Shown here: positions 1-5,882 of the stretch, piece by piece
Numbering within the stretch: the first letter of the stretch is position 1
How the letters are laid out: the number at the start of each line of letters is the position of its first letter
Source: Chitinophagaceae bacterium UBA3430
GTDB lineage: Bacteria > Bacteroidota > Bacteroidia > Chitinophagales > Chitinophagaceae
NCBI GenBank assembly: GCA_002378975.1
Contig: DFST01000143.1
Coordinates: 1 to 5,882 of the forward strand
Length of the DNA stretch: 5,882 nucleotides
Reading direction: 5' to 3'
Translations under genes and position numbers: made by a program
The notes under the pieces: model-generated
The model's input: the letters and a program-made list of their open reading frames with translations, nothing else
Databases searched by the model: none
What the model was told of the DNA's origin: nothing

Positions 1-1279
1 CATTCACTTCATTTCGGTCGGCCATCTTGGAGTCGATGTTAACCAACTCAGCGCCAAACAGGTTGCCAAGATTGGTCGCGGTGAGATTGTCGTAGGTACC
101 GGTCTCGGCTTTCAGTTTGGCGGTGGTTGTTTTTTCAAGTCCATCCCGTTTGTAAGTGATCGTGATTTGTTCACCGGAGTTTAAGGATGCAATGGTTCCC
201 TGCAACTCACTCCATGAGCCGACTGTTATGCCATTTACCTTGGTGATGATGTCACCGCGTTTCAATCCCGCTGAGGCAGCCGCTCCATCTTTGGCTACAC
301 CCCCCACATAGGCGCCATCGGTCGAATTGATCTTAGTCTGATCGGCAGCCACACCCAAATAGGGGCGCTTTACATCTCCAAATTTGATCAGGTCATTTAC
401 GATCTTTTTTGCCAAGTTTACTGGAATGGCAAATGAGTATCCTGCATAGGTGCCTGTCGGCGCATAGATGGCGGAATTGATGCCCACCAACAAACCGTCG
501 GTCGTGATTAATGCGCCGCCGCTATTGCCTTGGTTGACAGCCGCGTCGGTTTGTATGAATGATTCGATCGGCGTATCGCTTTGGCGTCCATTGACACCGA
601 TCGATCGGCCTTTGGCACTGACGATGCCGGCTGTAACCGTTGTTTCTAAGGAGAGGGGATAGCCAATCGCCAACACCCACTGCCCCAATTTGACTTGATC
701 GGAATTGCCATAAAGCAAGTAAGGGAAGCCGGTTCCATCGATCTTGAGCACAGCAATGTCACTGCTGGGATCTTTTCCGATCACGCGTGCCGTGTAGGTC
801 TTCTTGTTATTGAGTGTTACGTTGATCTCTGCAGCCACGCCGTTTTCTCCATCGGAGATTACGTGGTTGTTGGTGACGATGTAGCCATCCTCACTGATGA
901 GTACGCCACTGCCCGAAGCGCGTTGTTCCGGTTTGATTTGCGGGCCATAAAACCCTTCCCCAAAAAACTGCTCGAACAGGTCGTCCATGCCACTGCGGTT
1001 GCGCGGCAGCTGGTTGGTAATCCGTCGGGCAGGAATTTTGGTCTTGATGTGTACCACTGCCTGTACGGCCGTTTGACTGGCTTTGGTGAAATCAACCGAC
1101 TCCGGACTAATGCTTGAAGCATTTTCCAGAAAACCCGCATAATTCACGGGCAGTTTGTTTGCATCCACGCCGTTAACGGCAGTCGAATTTCGGCTGCTGA
1201 ATCGATCATAGGTCCAGATCGTGGTTAGGGCGGTGGTTGCGCTGAGGGCAATGATGCCCAAAGTCTGTTTCCATTTCAT
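1..1279 (-). CDS. htrA: HtrA/Do-family periplasmic serine endoprotease (C-terminus beyond window)
   Basis: A trypsin-fold protease and chaperone that should degrade or refold damaged envelope proteins in the periplasm. The frame is open from the ATG at 1279 to the window edge, giving 426 codons. The N-terminus (MKWKQTLGIIALSATTAL) is a charged start plus a hydrophobic stretch, so it is an export signal or membrane anchor; no clear cleavage site is visible. The catalytic triad is complete: His139 in TNNHV, Asp174 in SSDIAVLKI and Ser253 in GNSGGAL. A PDZ domain begins near residue 305 (RPYLGV) and runs to about 400. The LFEQFFGEGF segment near residues 101-110 is typical of Do proteases. Family members of this phylum usually run to about 480-520 residues with a second PDZ, so that domain is probably cut off here. 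It lies 83 bp downstream of the acyl-CoA reductase on the same strand and may be partly co-transcribed. DegP versus DegQ subtype cannot be decided. Confidence 0.95.
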   Translation of the reverse strand, partial: MKWKQTLGIIALSATTALTTIWTYDRFSSRNSTAVNGVDANKLPVNYAGFLENASSISPESVDFTKASQTAVQAVVHIKTKIPARRITNQLPRNRSGMDDLFEQFFGEGFYGPQIKPEQRASGSGVLISEDGYIVTNNHVISDGENGVAAEINVTLNNKKTYTARVIGKDPSSDIAVLKIDGTGFPYLLYGNSDQVKLGQWVLAIGYPLSLETTVTAGIVSAKGRSIGVNGRQSDTPIESFIQTDAAVNQGNSGGALITTDGLLVGINSAIYAPTGTYAGYSFAIPVNLAKKIVNDLIKFGDVKRPYLGVAADQTKINSTDGAYVGGVAKDGAAASAGLKRGDIITKVNGITVGSWSELQGTIASLNSGEQITITYKRDGLEKTTTAKLKAETGTYDNLTATNLGNLFGAELVNIDSKMADRNEVN

Positions 1280-1362
1280 AGGCACTGTTTTTCGAATTGA
1301 CTACTGCAATTTAAATATTGGGATGACTATACAACAAGTGGGTGTGTGGGTTTAACAAATTT

Positions 1363-2367
1363 TCAACTCAATGACCGGAGAAAATCCAGGGTATTGACGC
1401 CATCGGCATAATCACCTAGATCCGGTTTTTGTGTGGCACCGAATGGATATCCGCCAAGGCCCACTCGACATTGAATCTGTTCAGCCTCCTGGCTCACAAA
1501 AGTTTCTACTTCTTCGATCCGGTCGTAATACGTATAGTGGATCACGCTGATCGGCGCATGCAGCGCGGATTGCTCCACAAACAAACCGATCTGATTGGTC
1601 ATGTAATATTCCTTATTCAGAATGCGAAGGGCCAGTTGATAGTCGTAGTTGTTCTTGTATTTGTTTTGCTCGGACAAGTAGCTATAATTCGATCCGGCTT
1701 CCAGCAGTGGTTGGAAATCATAGTCGCGGGGCACAAACAGATGTGTGACGTTTCGGCATCCTCTTCCAAAATAGGGGTAGAGGTCGTTACTGAGATTTAT
1801 TAATTCGGTAGCTGTTTCGTTACCCCCGAGTACGGCAATCGATGTTCGGTTCTTGCGGATGATGTGCGGATATTTCCCAAAATAATATTCGAAATAGCGG
1901 GCTGTGTTGTTGCTGCCGGTGGCGATGTAGGCATCCAGTCCATTGAGCCGATCCGCAACTTGCAAGTAGGGGGCTAGCTGGGGCTCCCATCCAACCAGCA
2001 GTTCCCGAATGTATTCGAACAGTACCGCGTCTTGTGCGGATAGTTTTAGATGGCCATGGTGGCCGCTGATGAACACACAGAGCCAATCATGAAATCCTAC
2101 AAGGGGTAGATTGCCGGCCAGTACCAGTCCGATCCGGGCAGGCATGGCTGGCTGATCGGGTATGTTGGCCCCATTGACCCATTTTTCAAGCAGCTCTTTT
2201 TCCAAAAAGGAGTGGGCGATCTGATGGGTGGCCAAATCGATGAATTCGGGGATGAACCAGGGATTTAATTGATAGGCCCGATCCTTGGCATCCAGCCAGT
2301 TGGGGTGGTTGGAAACCAGATGCTCTCCCAACCGGGAGGCCCATTCGATGCGTGCCGCTAGATTCAT
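1363..2367 (-). CDS. LuxC-type acyl-CoA reductase
   Basis: A 334-residue protein of the LuxC-like acyl-CoA reductase family, which uses NADPH to reduce fatty acyl-CoA (or acyl-enzyme) to an aldehyde on an aldehyde-dehydrogenase-like fold. What can be seen: GNLPLVG at residues 85-91 and [15 protein letters not shown] at about 150-164 fit the nucleotide-binding part, and [15 protein letters not shown] at about 199-213 contains Cys204, the best candidate for the catalytic thiol. The C-terminal [20 protein letters not shown] is also family-like. It is shorter than luminescence LuxC proteins (about 480 residues), which is normal for the versions in this phylum. The ATG at 2367 is the first good start, since the frame is closed by a stop at 2395-2397. 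It is transcribed divergently from the ferredoxin. No luxA, luxB, luxD or luxE genes are visible, so a light-producing role is not suggested and the physiological substrate is unknown. Confidence 0.85.
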   Translation of the reverse strand: MNLAARIEWASRLGEHLVSNHPNWLDAKDRAYQLNPWFIPEFIDLATHQIAHSFLEKELLEKWVNGANIPDQPAMPARIGLVLAGNLPLVGFHDWLCVFISGHHGHLKLSAQDAVLFEYIRELLVGWEPQLAPYLQVADRLNGLDAYIATGSNNTARYFEYYFGKYPHIIRKNRTSIAVLGGNETATELINLSNDLYPYFGRGCRNVTHLFVPRDYDFQPLLEAGSNYSYLSEQNKYKNNYDYQLALRILNKEYYMTNQIGLFVEQSALHAPISVIHYTYYDRIEEVETFVSQEAEQIQCRVGLGGYPFGATQKPDLGDYADGVNTLDFLRSLS

Positions 2368-2376
2368 TGAATTGCC

Positions 2377-2384
2377 TAGATTTG
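2377..2384 (+). promoter_or_regulatory. Candidate -7 box of the ferredoxin-ddl operon promoter
   Basis: The sequence TAGATTTG matches the Bacteroidota housekeeping -7 consensus TAnnTTTG exactly and lies 42 bp before the ferredoxin ATG. A start of transcription near 2389-2391 would give a leader of roughly 36-38 nt. No TTTG-like -33 element is found about 20 bp upstream, so the call rests on the -7 box and on position. Confidence 0.4.
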
Positions 2385-2389
2385 TGGAG

Positions 2390-2397
2390 CAAAATTA
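2390..2397 (-). promoter_or_regulatory. Candidate -7 box of the acyl-CoA reductase promoter
   Basis: Read on the minus strand this is TAATTTTG, an exact match to TAnnTTTG, ending 22 bp before the reductase ATG. The nearest upstream TTG (complement of 2423-2425) is 25 bp away, slightly longer than the usual spacing, so the -33 element is weak. The implied leader is short, about 17-20 nt. Confidence 0.4.
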
Positions 2398-2426
2398 GTT
2401 GTCCTAACCCGTTTAATCTCACCAAT

Positions 2427-2774
2427 ATGGCGATCAAGATCACCGATGAATGCATCAACTGCGGGGCCTGCGAGCCGGAGTGTCCCAATAATGCGATCTA
2501 TGAAGGGGGCGTAGAATGGGCCTTGACCGATGGCACGTCGGTGAAAGGAAGTTTTACCTTGATGGATGGTTTGGTAGTTGATGCTGGATCCAAGCACGCG
2601 CCACTAGCTGTTGATACCTATTACATCACCCCAAATAAATGCACGGAGTGTCAAGGTTTCCACGAGGAACCTCAATGCGCGGCCGTTTGTCCGGTCGATT
2701 GCTGTGTGCCGGATGAAATGTACCGGGAGACGGTGGAGGAGCTATTGTCCAAGAAAGAGAAGTTGCATCTCTGA
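2427..2774 (+). CDS. Alvin-type 2[4Fe-4S] ferredoxin with an inter-cluster insertion
   Basis: A 115-residue cytoplasmic electron carrier with two [4Fe-4S] clusters. The first motif is Cys9-x2-Cys12-x2-Cys15-x3-Cys19-Pro, in [20 protein letters not shown]. The second is Cys72-x2-Cys75-x8-Cys84-x3-Cys88-Pro, followed by the pair Cys92-Cys93 (CPVDCC). The eight-residue loop inside the second motif, the CPVDC segment and the charged C-terminal helix ([19 protein letters not shown]) are the marks of the Allochromatium vinosum ferredoxin subfamily, whose clusters have very low potentials. About 35 extra residues (roughly 29-63) separate the two motifs. I chose the ATG at 2427 because it gives the family N-terminus; an in-frame ATG at 2352 would overlap the divergent reductase start and the promoter boxes. 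There is no Shine-Dalgarno sequence. It is first in the operon and its stop overlaps the ddl start by one base. The redox partner is not identifiable. Confidence 0.93.
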   Translation: MAIKITDECINCGACEPECPNNAIYEGGVEWALTDGTSVKGSFTLMDGLVVDAGSKHAPLAVDTYYITPNKCTECQGFHEEPQCAAVCPVDCCVPDEMYRETVEELLSKKEKLHL

Positions 2775-3781
2775 TGAGACCCAACATTGCACTCGTTACC
2801 GGCGGCTATTCTGGGGAGGCCGTCATCTCTTATCGTACTGCCGATACCGTTCAACAGCATCTGGACCCTCAACGTTATCAGGTATATCGCATCGATATTC
2901 GGACCGACGGTTGGTGGCACCAAATGGCCGATGGACGAAACATTGAAGTTGATAAGAACGATTTCTCCCTGCACCTCGATGGTGTACATGTTCGGTTTGA
3001 TGCAGTTTTTCTGGCTATGCATGGAACGCCCGGAGAAGATGGTAAGATGCCCGGCTATTTCGATATGATCGGATTGCCCTATACCTGTTGCGGGGCAGCT
3101 ACATCCACCGTTACTTTCAACAAACGATACGCGACCGCGATTGCGGGAGCAGCTGGAATTCCCGTTGCGCGTTCGATCCTATTTGATCGTAGCGTCGAAT
3201 TGCAATCAGCATCCGAGCAGGTTTCTCGGGATATGAGTTTCCCTGTTTTTGTCAAGCCCAATAACGGAGGCTCGAGCATTGGTATGTCCAAGGTGAGTGA
3301 ACCCACCGGCAACGTGCTTCTGGCACTCGAAAAAGCATTTGTCGAGGATACCCAAGTCTTGGTGGAGGAAATGGTCGTGGGCCGCGAGTTTACGGTTGGC
3401 GTGTATCGAAATGCGAATGGCATTCAAGTGCTTCCCATCACGGAAGTTATTGCGGATGCCGACCAGCCCTTTTTCGATTTTATTGCCAAATATCAAGGGA
3501 AATCGACGGAGGTTACACCGGCCACTATTCCCGATGGAATGGCCGAACGTTTGTGCCAAATGGCCATCCGGGTTTATGAAGTTTTCCATTGTCAGGGCGT
3601 GGTTCGGATTGATTTCATTTATCAGGAATCGGAGGACCGGCCTTATATGTTGGAGGTTAATACCATTCCCGGACAAAGTGCCGCCAGTATCATTCCCCAA
3701 CAGGTGCGTGCACAGGGTGGGGAGCTGATGGATTTTTATAGTGAATTGCTGGACGCTGCTTTGAAGCCGGCTCAAGTATAA
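2774..3781 (+). CDS. ddl: D-alanine--D-alanine ligase
   Basis: An ATP-grasp ligase that joins two D-alanines to make the dipeptide used for the UDP-MurNAc-pentapeptide of peptidoglycan; cytoplasmic. At 335 residues it is of normal family size. The N-terminal GGYSGEAVIS holds Glu15, the expected D-Ala-binding acid. HGTPGEDG at 83-90 is the conserved substrate-domain motif, and FVKPNNGGSSIGMS (159-172) is the flexible ATP-binding loop. AKYQGKSTE around Tyr240 carries the tyrosine associated with D-Ala rather than D-lactate specificity. VRIDFIY (277-283) and LEVNTIPGQSAASIIPQQ (293-310) supply the Mg-binding Asp280, Glu294 and Asn296 and the omega-like C-terminal region. The start ATG shares its A with the ferredoxin TGA (TGATG), which suggests re-initiation by the same ribosomes; a purine-rich run at 2750-2762 precedes it. 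Its own stop abuts the next start. All key residues are present, so it should be active. Confidence 0.95.
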   Translation: MRPNIALVTGGYSGEAVISYRTADTVQQHLDPQRYQVYRIDIRTDGWWHQMADGRNIEVDKNDFSLHLDGVHVRFDAVFLAMHGTPGEDGKMPGYFDMIGLPYTCCGAATSTVTFNKRYATAIAGAAGIPVARSILFDRSVELQSASEQVSRDMSFPVFVKPNNGGSSIGMSKVSEPTGNVLLALEKAFVEDTQVLVEEMVVGREFTVGVYRNANGIQVLPITEVIADADQPFFDFIAKYQGKSTEVTPATIPDGMAERLCQMAIRVYEVFHCQGVVRIDFIYQESEDRPYMLEVNTIPGQSAASIIPQQVRAQGGELMDFYSELLDAALKPAQV

Positions 3782-4579
3782 ATGTCACGCATGTTCAATA
3801 CGCTTATGCGGAAACCATTGTGGGTGCATCTGTTGGCCGGCTTGCTCGTTGCCGTATTTTTATTTCTGGGCTGGTTGGCCTCGCTCAATTGGTTCACGGA
3901 TCACGGACGCTCGGCCGTAGTGCCCAATTTGGCGGGGATGAAATATGAGGATGCCAAATCGATTCTGGAAAAGGGAGGGTTTACGGTAGAAGTTCAGGAC
4001 TCTATTTATACGGATACAATTCCTCCTTTGCATGTCCTTAGGCAGTCACCCGAATCCGATGAGATTGTAAAATCGGGTCGATTGATTTACCTCACCTTAT
4101 CGCGGGTCGTTCCTCCGGAAGTGGAGATGCCCAGTCTGCAGGGGCAAAGTTTTCGTAATGCCGAGATGATTCTACGCAGCTTAGACCTCCGCGTCGGAGA
4201 TACGATCTACCGAGCAGATTTTGCGCGCAACTCTGTACTCGATCAACTCTATCGGGGGGTGCCGATCCGTCCGGGTACCAAGGTTCGGAAAGGATCGTTG
4301 ATCGGCTTGATCTTGGGCAATGGGGTGGGCGATCTAGACATGTCGGTTCCCGATCTGATCGGGATGCGCTATGCGGAAGCCAAGGTGGTGCTGGAGCGGT
4401 TGGGGCTAGGTGTGGGTGTTTTGGTCACGGAGCCCAACTTCACCGATACGTTGAGCGGCTTCATTCAACGACAGGTGCCGATGCCGGTGCAAGGTGATTC
4501 CATTGTAAACCGAATAAGAACGGGGCAACTGGTCGATCTTTGGATCGGGTCCGAATCTGCTCGCCGAGATTCGCTTTAA
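3782..4579 (+). CDS. Membrane-anchored protein with three PASTA domains, no kinase domain
   Basis: A 265-residue bitopic inner-membrane protein. Residues 1-11 carry Arg3, Arg10 and Lys11, followed by one hydrophobic helix (about 12-34), so the N-terminus should be inside and the rest periplasmic. Three PASTA repeats follow: about 45-108 (VVPNLAGMKYEDAKSILEKG), 114-179 (EMPSLQGQSFRNAEMILRSL) and 188-256 (SVPDLIGMRYAEAKVVLERLG). Each shows the P-x-L-x-G-x-x-x-x-x-A pattern. PASTA domains are known from the C-termini of Ser/Thr kinases and penicillin-binding proteins, where they bind peptidoglycan or muropeptides; no catalytic domain is present here, so a sensor, scaffold or structural role is inference. 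The ATG directly follows the ddl TAA with no gap and no Shine-Dalgarno sequence, so translation is probably coupled to ddl. Met4 and Met9 are alternative starts that would keep the membrane helix. Ddl-PASTA neighbourhoods are, to my knowledge, common in this phylum. Confidence 0.9.
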   Translation: MSRMFNTLMRKPLWVHLLAGLLVAVFLFLGWLASLNWFTDHGRSAVVPNLAGMKYEDAKSILEKGGFTVEVQDSIYTDTIPPLHVLRQSPESDEIVKSGRLIYLTLSRVVPPEVEMPSLQGQSFRNAEMILRSLDLRVGDTIYRADFARNSVLDQLYRGVPIRPGTKVRKGSLIGLILGNGVGDLDMSVPDLIGMRYAEAKVVLERLGLGVGVLVTEPNFTDTLSGFIQRQVPMPVQGDSIVNRIRTGQLVDLWIGSESARRDSL

Positions 4580-4600
4580 ATGTTTTAAAATCTTTAATCC

Positions 4601-4918
4601 ATGCGTACGATTACCGTCAATGACTTGAAGGCCCGCATCGATGCTGGCGAACGCATTCACCTGGTCGATTGCCGGGAGCCTCGGGAATACGAGGAGTTTA
4701 ATCTGGGAGGGGTCTTGATTCCGTTGGGTAAGATCCAAGGCATGGAGATTGAACCCATAGAAGACCTCAAAGAAGAAGAGATCATCATTCATTGCCGGAG
4801 CGGACAACGCAGCATGATGGCTGCTTTGTTTCTAGAAGCAGTCGGATTCAAAAACGTGGTCAATCTTGCTGGAGGCGTATTGGCTTGGCAGGAACAATTT
4901 GGACCCACCAAGCCCTGA
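4601..4918 (+). CDS. Single-domain rhodanese-like sulfurtransferase
   Basis: A 105-residue, one-domain rhodanese with no signal peptide, so cytoplasmic. The fold markers are in order: ITVNDLKARIDAGERIHLVD (4-23), the CREPREYEEFNLGG segment (24-37), the active-site loop HCRSGQRS (64-71) with Cys65 as the expected persulfide-forming nucleophile, and the C-terminal NVVNLAGGVLAWQEQFG. A six-residue loop starting at the Cys is typical of sulfurtransferases such as GlpE rather than of Cdc25-type phosphatases with longer loops. The sulfur donor and acceptor are unknown. It is last in the operon, 21 bp after the PASTA gene; the spacer is A/T-rich with no Shine-Dalgarno sequence. In related genomes a pseudouridine synthase often occupies the place next to ddl-PASTA; I do not see one here. 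Its stop lies only 4 bp from the end of the convergent receptor gene. Confidence 0.9.
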   Translation: MRTITVNDLKARIDAGERIHLVDCREPREYEEFNLGGVLIPLGKIQGMEIEPIEDLKEEEIIIHCRSGQRSMMAALFLEAVGFKNVVNLAGGVLAWQEQFGPTKP

Positions 4919-4922
4919 TCCG

Positions 4923-5882
4923 TTATAGTTCGATCTCGACGCCCAACATTCCATTCATTCCAGCCATCGGAAAATAATAGTTTTCCGTATTCAACACGCC
5001 TCCATAGCGGTAGCTGAATGTATACCCGTTCGGTTCGTAACGTGTATTGGTCCAGTTGTTTACCTGCAACAACAGACGCATTGATTTCTTCCTCGGCAGT
5101 TCCCATCGGTACTCGACCAATAGGTCTTGCACCCAATACGGATCAAGCGATCGACGGTTATTGGATGTATTGTCCAAATACTGCCGGCTCACGTATTTGC
5201 TAATCCATTGCAATTCCAATTTTTTTATCGGCTTCCAACTCAGCACTGCGTTGGAGACCACGGTCGGGGATAGGGCCAACTCGCTGCGCGGATAGAACTG
5301 GGTGATCTGTCCGCCATGGTCATAATCATCTATGTACTCGGTAAAATTGCGTACCCGGTTTTGACTGATTGCCAAGTTGCCGATCAATTGCAGCTGATGG
5401 GTAAGGCGCACACTGGCTTCCAGTTCTACACCCATCCGATAACTACGGGGAATATTCTGTCGGGTATAGGCCCCTACATCATTGATGGCGCCAGTGAGAA
5501 TCAATTGATCGCGATAATTCATGTGGTAGAAAGTTGCTGACCAACGGTAGGCATCCTTCCGTTTGCCCACATTAATCTCCAGATCCAGGAGTCGTTCCGC
5601 TTTAGGCTGCTGATTCCATCCAGCTTCAAAATCATCGCGATTGGGCTCTTTCTGGGCGTAGGCGATCGATAAGAAACCGGACCAATCTTTTTGTCCGTAG
5701 CGAATGCCTGCTTTGGGGTTTATGAATTGATAAATCGGGTGGAAGCGAATGTTTGGATTGTTTCGAAATCCTTGCAATCGGTATTCCACCCAGCGTGCTT
5801 GAACGTCACTGAATACCGACCAATTGGCATTCAAGGTTCGTTGCCATTTCAGGTAACTGTTGATGTCATTTTTATCGGCCGG
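4923..5882 (-). CDS. TonB-dependent outer-membrane receptor, C-terminal barrel part (N-terminus beyond window)
   Basis: The last 319 residues of a TonB-dependent receptor, the 22-stranded outer-membrane barrel that imports siderophore-bound metals, vitamins or glycans using energy from TonB-ExbBD. The frame is open to the right edge, so the plug domain and TonB box are outside; TTG at 5834 is internal and not a start. Family marks seen: NPKAGIRYGQKDWSGFLSIA, AYAQKEPNRDDF, NIPRSYRMGVELEASVRL, the LAISQNRVRNFTEYIDD strand and the C-terminal GYTFSYRYGGVLNTENYYFP with MNGMLGVEIEL. The alternation of aromatic and polar residues fits barrel strands. The chain ends in Leu instead of the usual Phe. 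It lacks an identifiable substrate, and no SusD-like partner is on this side of the gene. It converges on the rhodanese gene with a 4-bp gap. Confidence 0.92.
   Translation of the reverse strand, partial: PADKNDINSYLKWQRTLNANWSVFSDVQARWVEYRLQGFRNNPNIRFHPIYQFINPKAGIRYGQKDWSGFLSIAYAQKEPNRDDFEAGWNQQPKAERLLDLEINVGKRKDAYRWSATFYHMNYRDQLILTGAINDVGAYTRQNIPRSYRMGVELEASVRLTHQLQLIGNLAISQNRVRNFTEYIDDYDHGGQITQFYPRSELALSPTVVSNAVLSWKPIKKLELQWISKYVSRQYLDNTSNNRRSLDPYWVQDLLVEYRWELPRKKSMRLLLQVNNWTNTRYEPNGYTFSYRYGGVLNTENYYFPMAGMNGMLGVEIEL

Noticed and set aside
695..1117. Plus-strand 140-codon open frame inside the HtrA gene
   Set aside because: It lies antisense to the region coding for the catalytic His and Asp, and its translation has no recognisable motif; it is a by-product of the real gene's codon use.
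1307..1320. Imperfect A/T palindrome (CAATTTAAATATTG) upstream of the HtrA gene, considered as an operator or promoter
   Set aside because: The symmetry is broken at two positions, no TAnnTTTG box is found in the 83-bp spacer, and such A/T-rich palindromes are frequent by chance.
2352..2426. In-frame upstream ATG that would lengthen the ferredoxin by 25 residues
   Set aside because: The extension ([12 protein letters not shown]...) is unlike any ferredoxin N-terminus, overlaps the divergent reductase start and would include the likely promoter boxes. The ATG at 2427 gives the standard [11 protein letters not shown] beginning.
3206..3775. Minus-strand 189-codon open frame opposite ddl
   Set aside because: It is fully antisense to well-conserved Ddl sequence, its translation shows no domain, and there is no promoter or spacing supporting a gene.
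4580..4588. Two-codon ATG-TTT-TAA mini-frame directly after the PASTA gene stop, considered as a regulatory leader peptide for the rhodanese
   Set aside because: It is too short to carry regulatory codons, there is no attenuator-like hairpin, and the spacer is generic A/T-rich sequence.
5832..5834. TTG as the start of a 303-residue minus-strand protein
   Set aside because: The same frame continues without a stop to the window edge and codes for receptor-like barrel sequence (NSYLKWQRTLNANWSVFSD), so the gene is simply truncated by the window.
1..5882. Search for CRISPR arrays, insertion sequences, toxin-antitoxin pairs, tRNA/rRNA genes and defence-system genes
   Set aside because: Nearly every base belongs to one of seven recognisable genes; no direct-repeat array, terminal inverted repeats, transposase or RNA-gene signature was seen.

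Overview
The window looks like a chromosomal segment from a member of the Bacteroidota. The evidence is the gene content: a LuxC-type acyl-CoA reductase divergent from an Alvin-type ferredoxin, a D-Ala-D-Ala ligase next to a kinase-less PASTA protein, and a TonB-dependent receptor with the C-terminal motifs usual in that phylum. None of the starts has a convincing Shine-Dalgarno sequence, and TAnnTTTG (-7 type) boxes lie in the one divergent promoter region; both are Bacteroidota habits. Base composition is close to balanced. Genus or family cannot be assigned from this sequence alone.

Layout: the minus strand at the left carries an HtrA/Do-type periplasmic serine protease (1-1279, C-terminus cut by the window edge). 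Upstream of it on the same strand, 83 bp away, is the LuxC-like acyl-CoA reductase (1363-2367). A 59-bp divergent region (2368-2426) follows. From it a rightward four-gene run starts: ferredoxin (2427-2774), ddl (2774-3781), a PASTA-domain membrane protein (3782-4579) and a single-domain rhodanese (4601-4918). The junctions are a 1-base overlap, 0 bp and 21 bp, so this is almost certainly one operon, with translational coupling likely at the first two joints. Only 4 bp later, convergent on the minus strand, lies the C-terminal 319 residues of a TonB-dependent outer-membrane receptor (4923-5882, N-terminus beyond the edge).

How they may work together: Ddl makes the D-Ala-D-Ala dipeptide for peptidoglycan, and the PASTA protein places a domain type known to bind peptidoglycan or its fragments on the periplasmic face, so the middle of the operon reads as a cell-wall module. 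HtrA would provide envelope protein quality control. The ferredoxin and the acyl-CoA reductase form a divergently transcribed redox/lipid pair. Coding density is very high and no stretch over 100 bp lacks a gene. I see no RNA genes, mobile elements, CRISPR arrays, insertion sequences or broken genes. The content is largely ordinary; the points worth a second look are the promoter arrangement, the ferredoxin architecture and the ddl-PASTA coupling.
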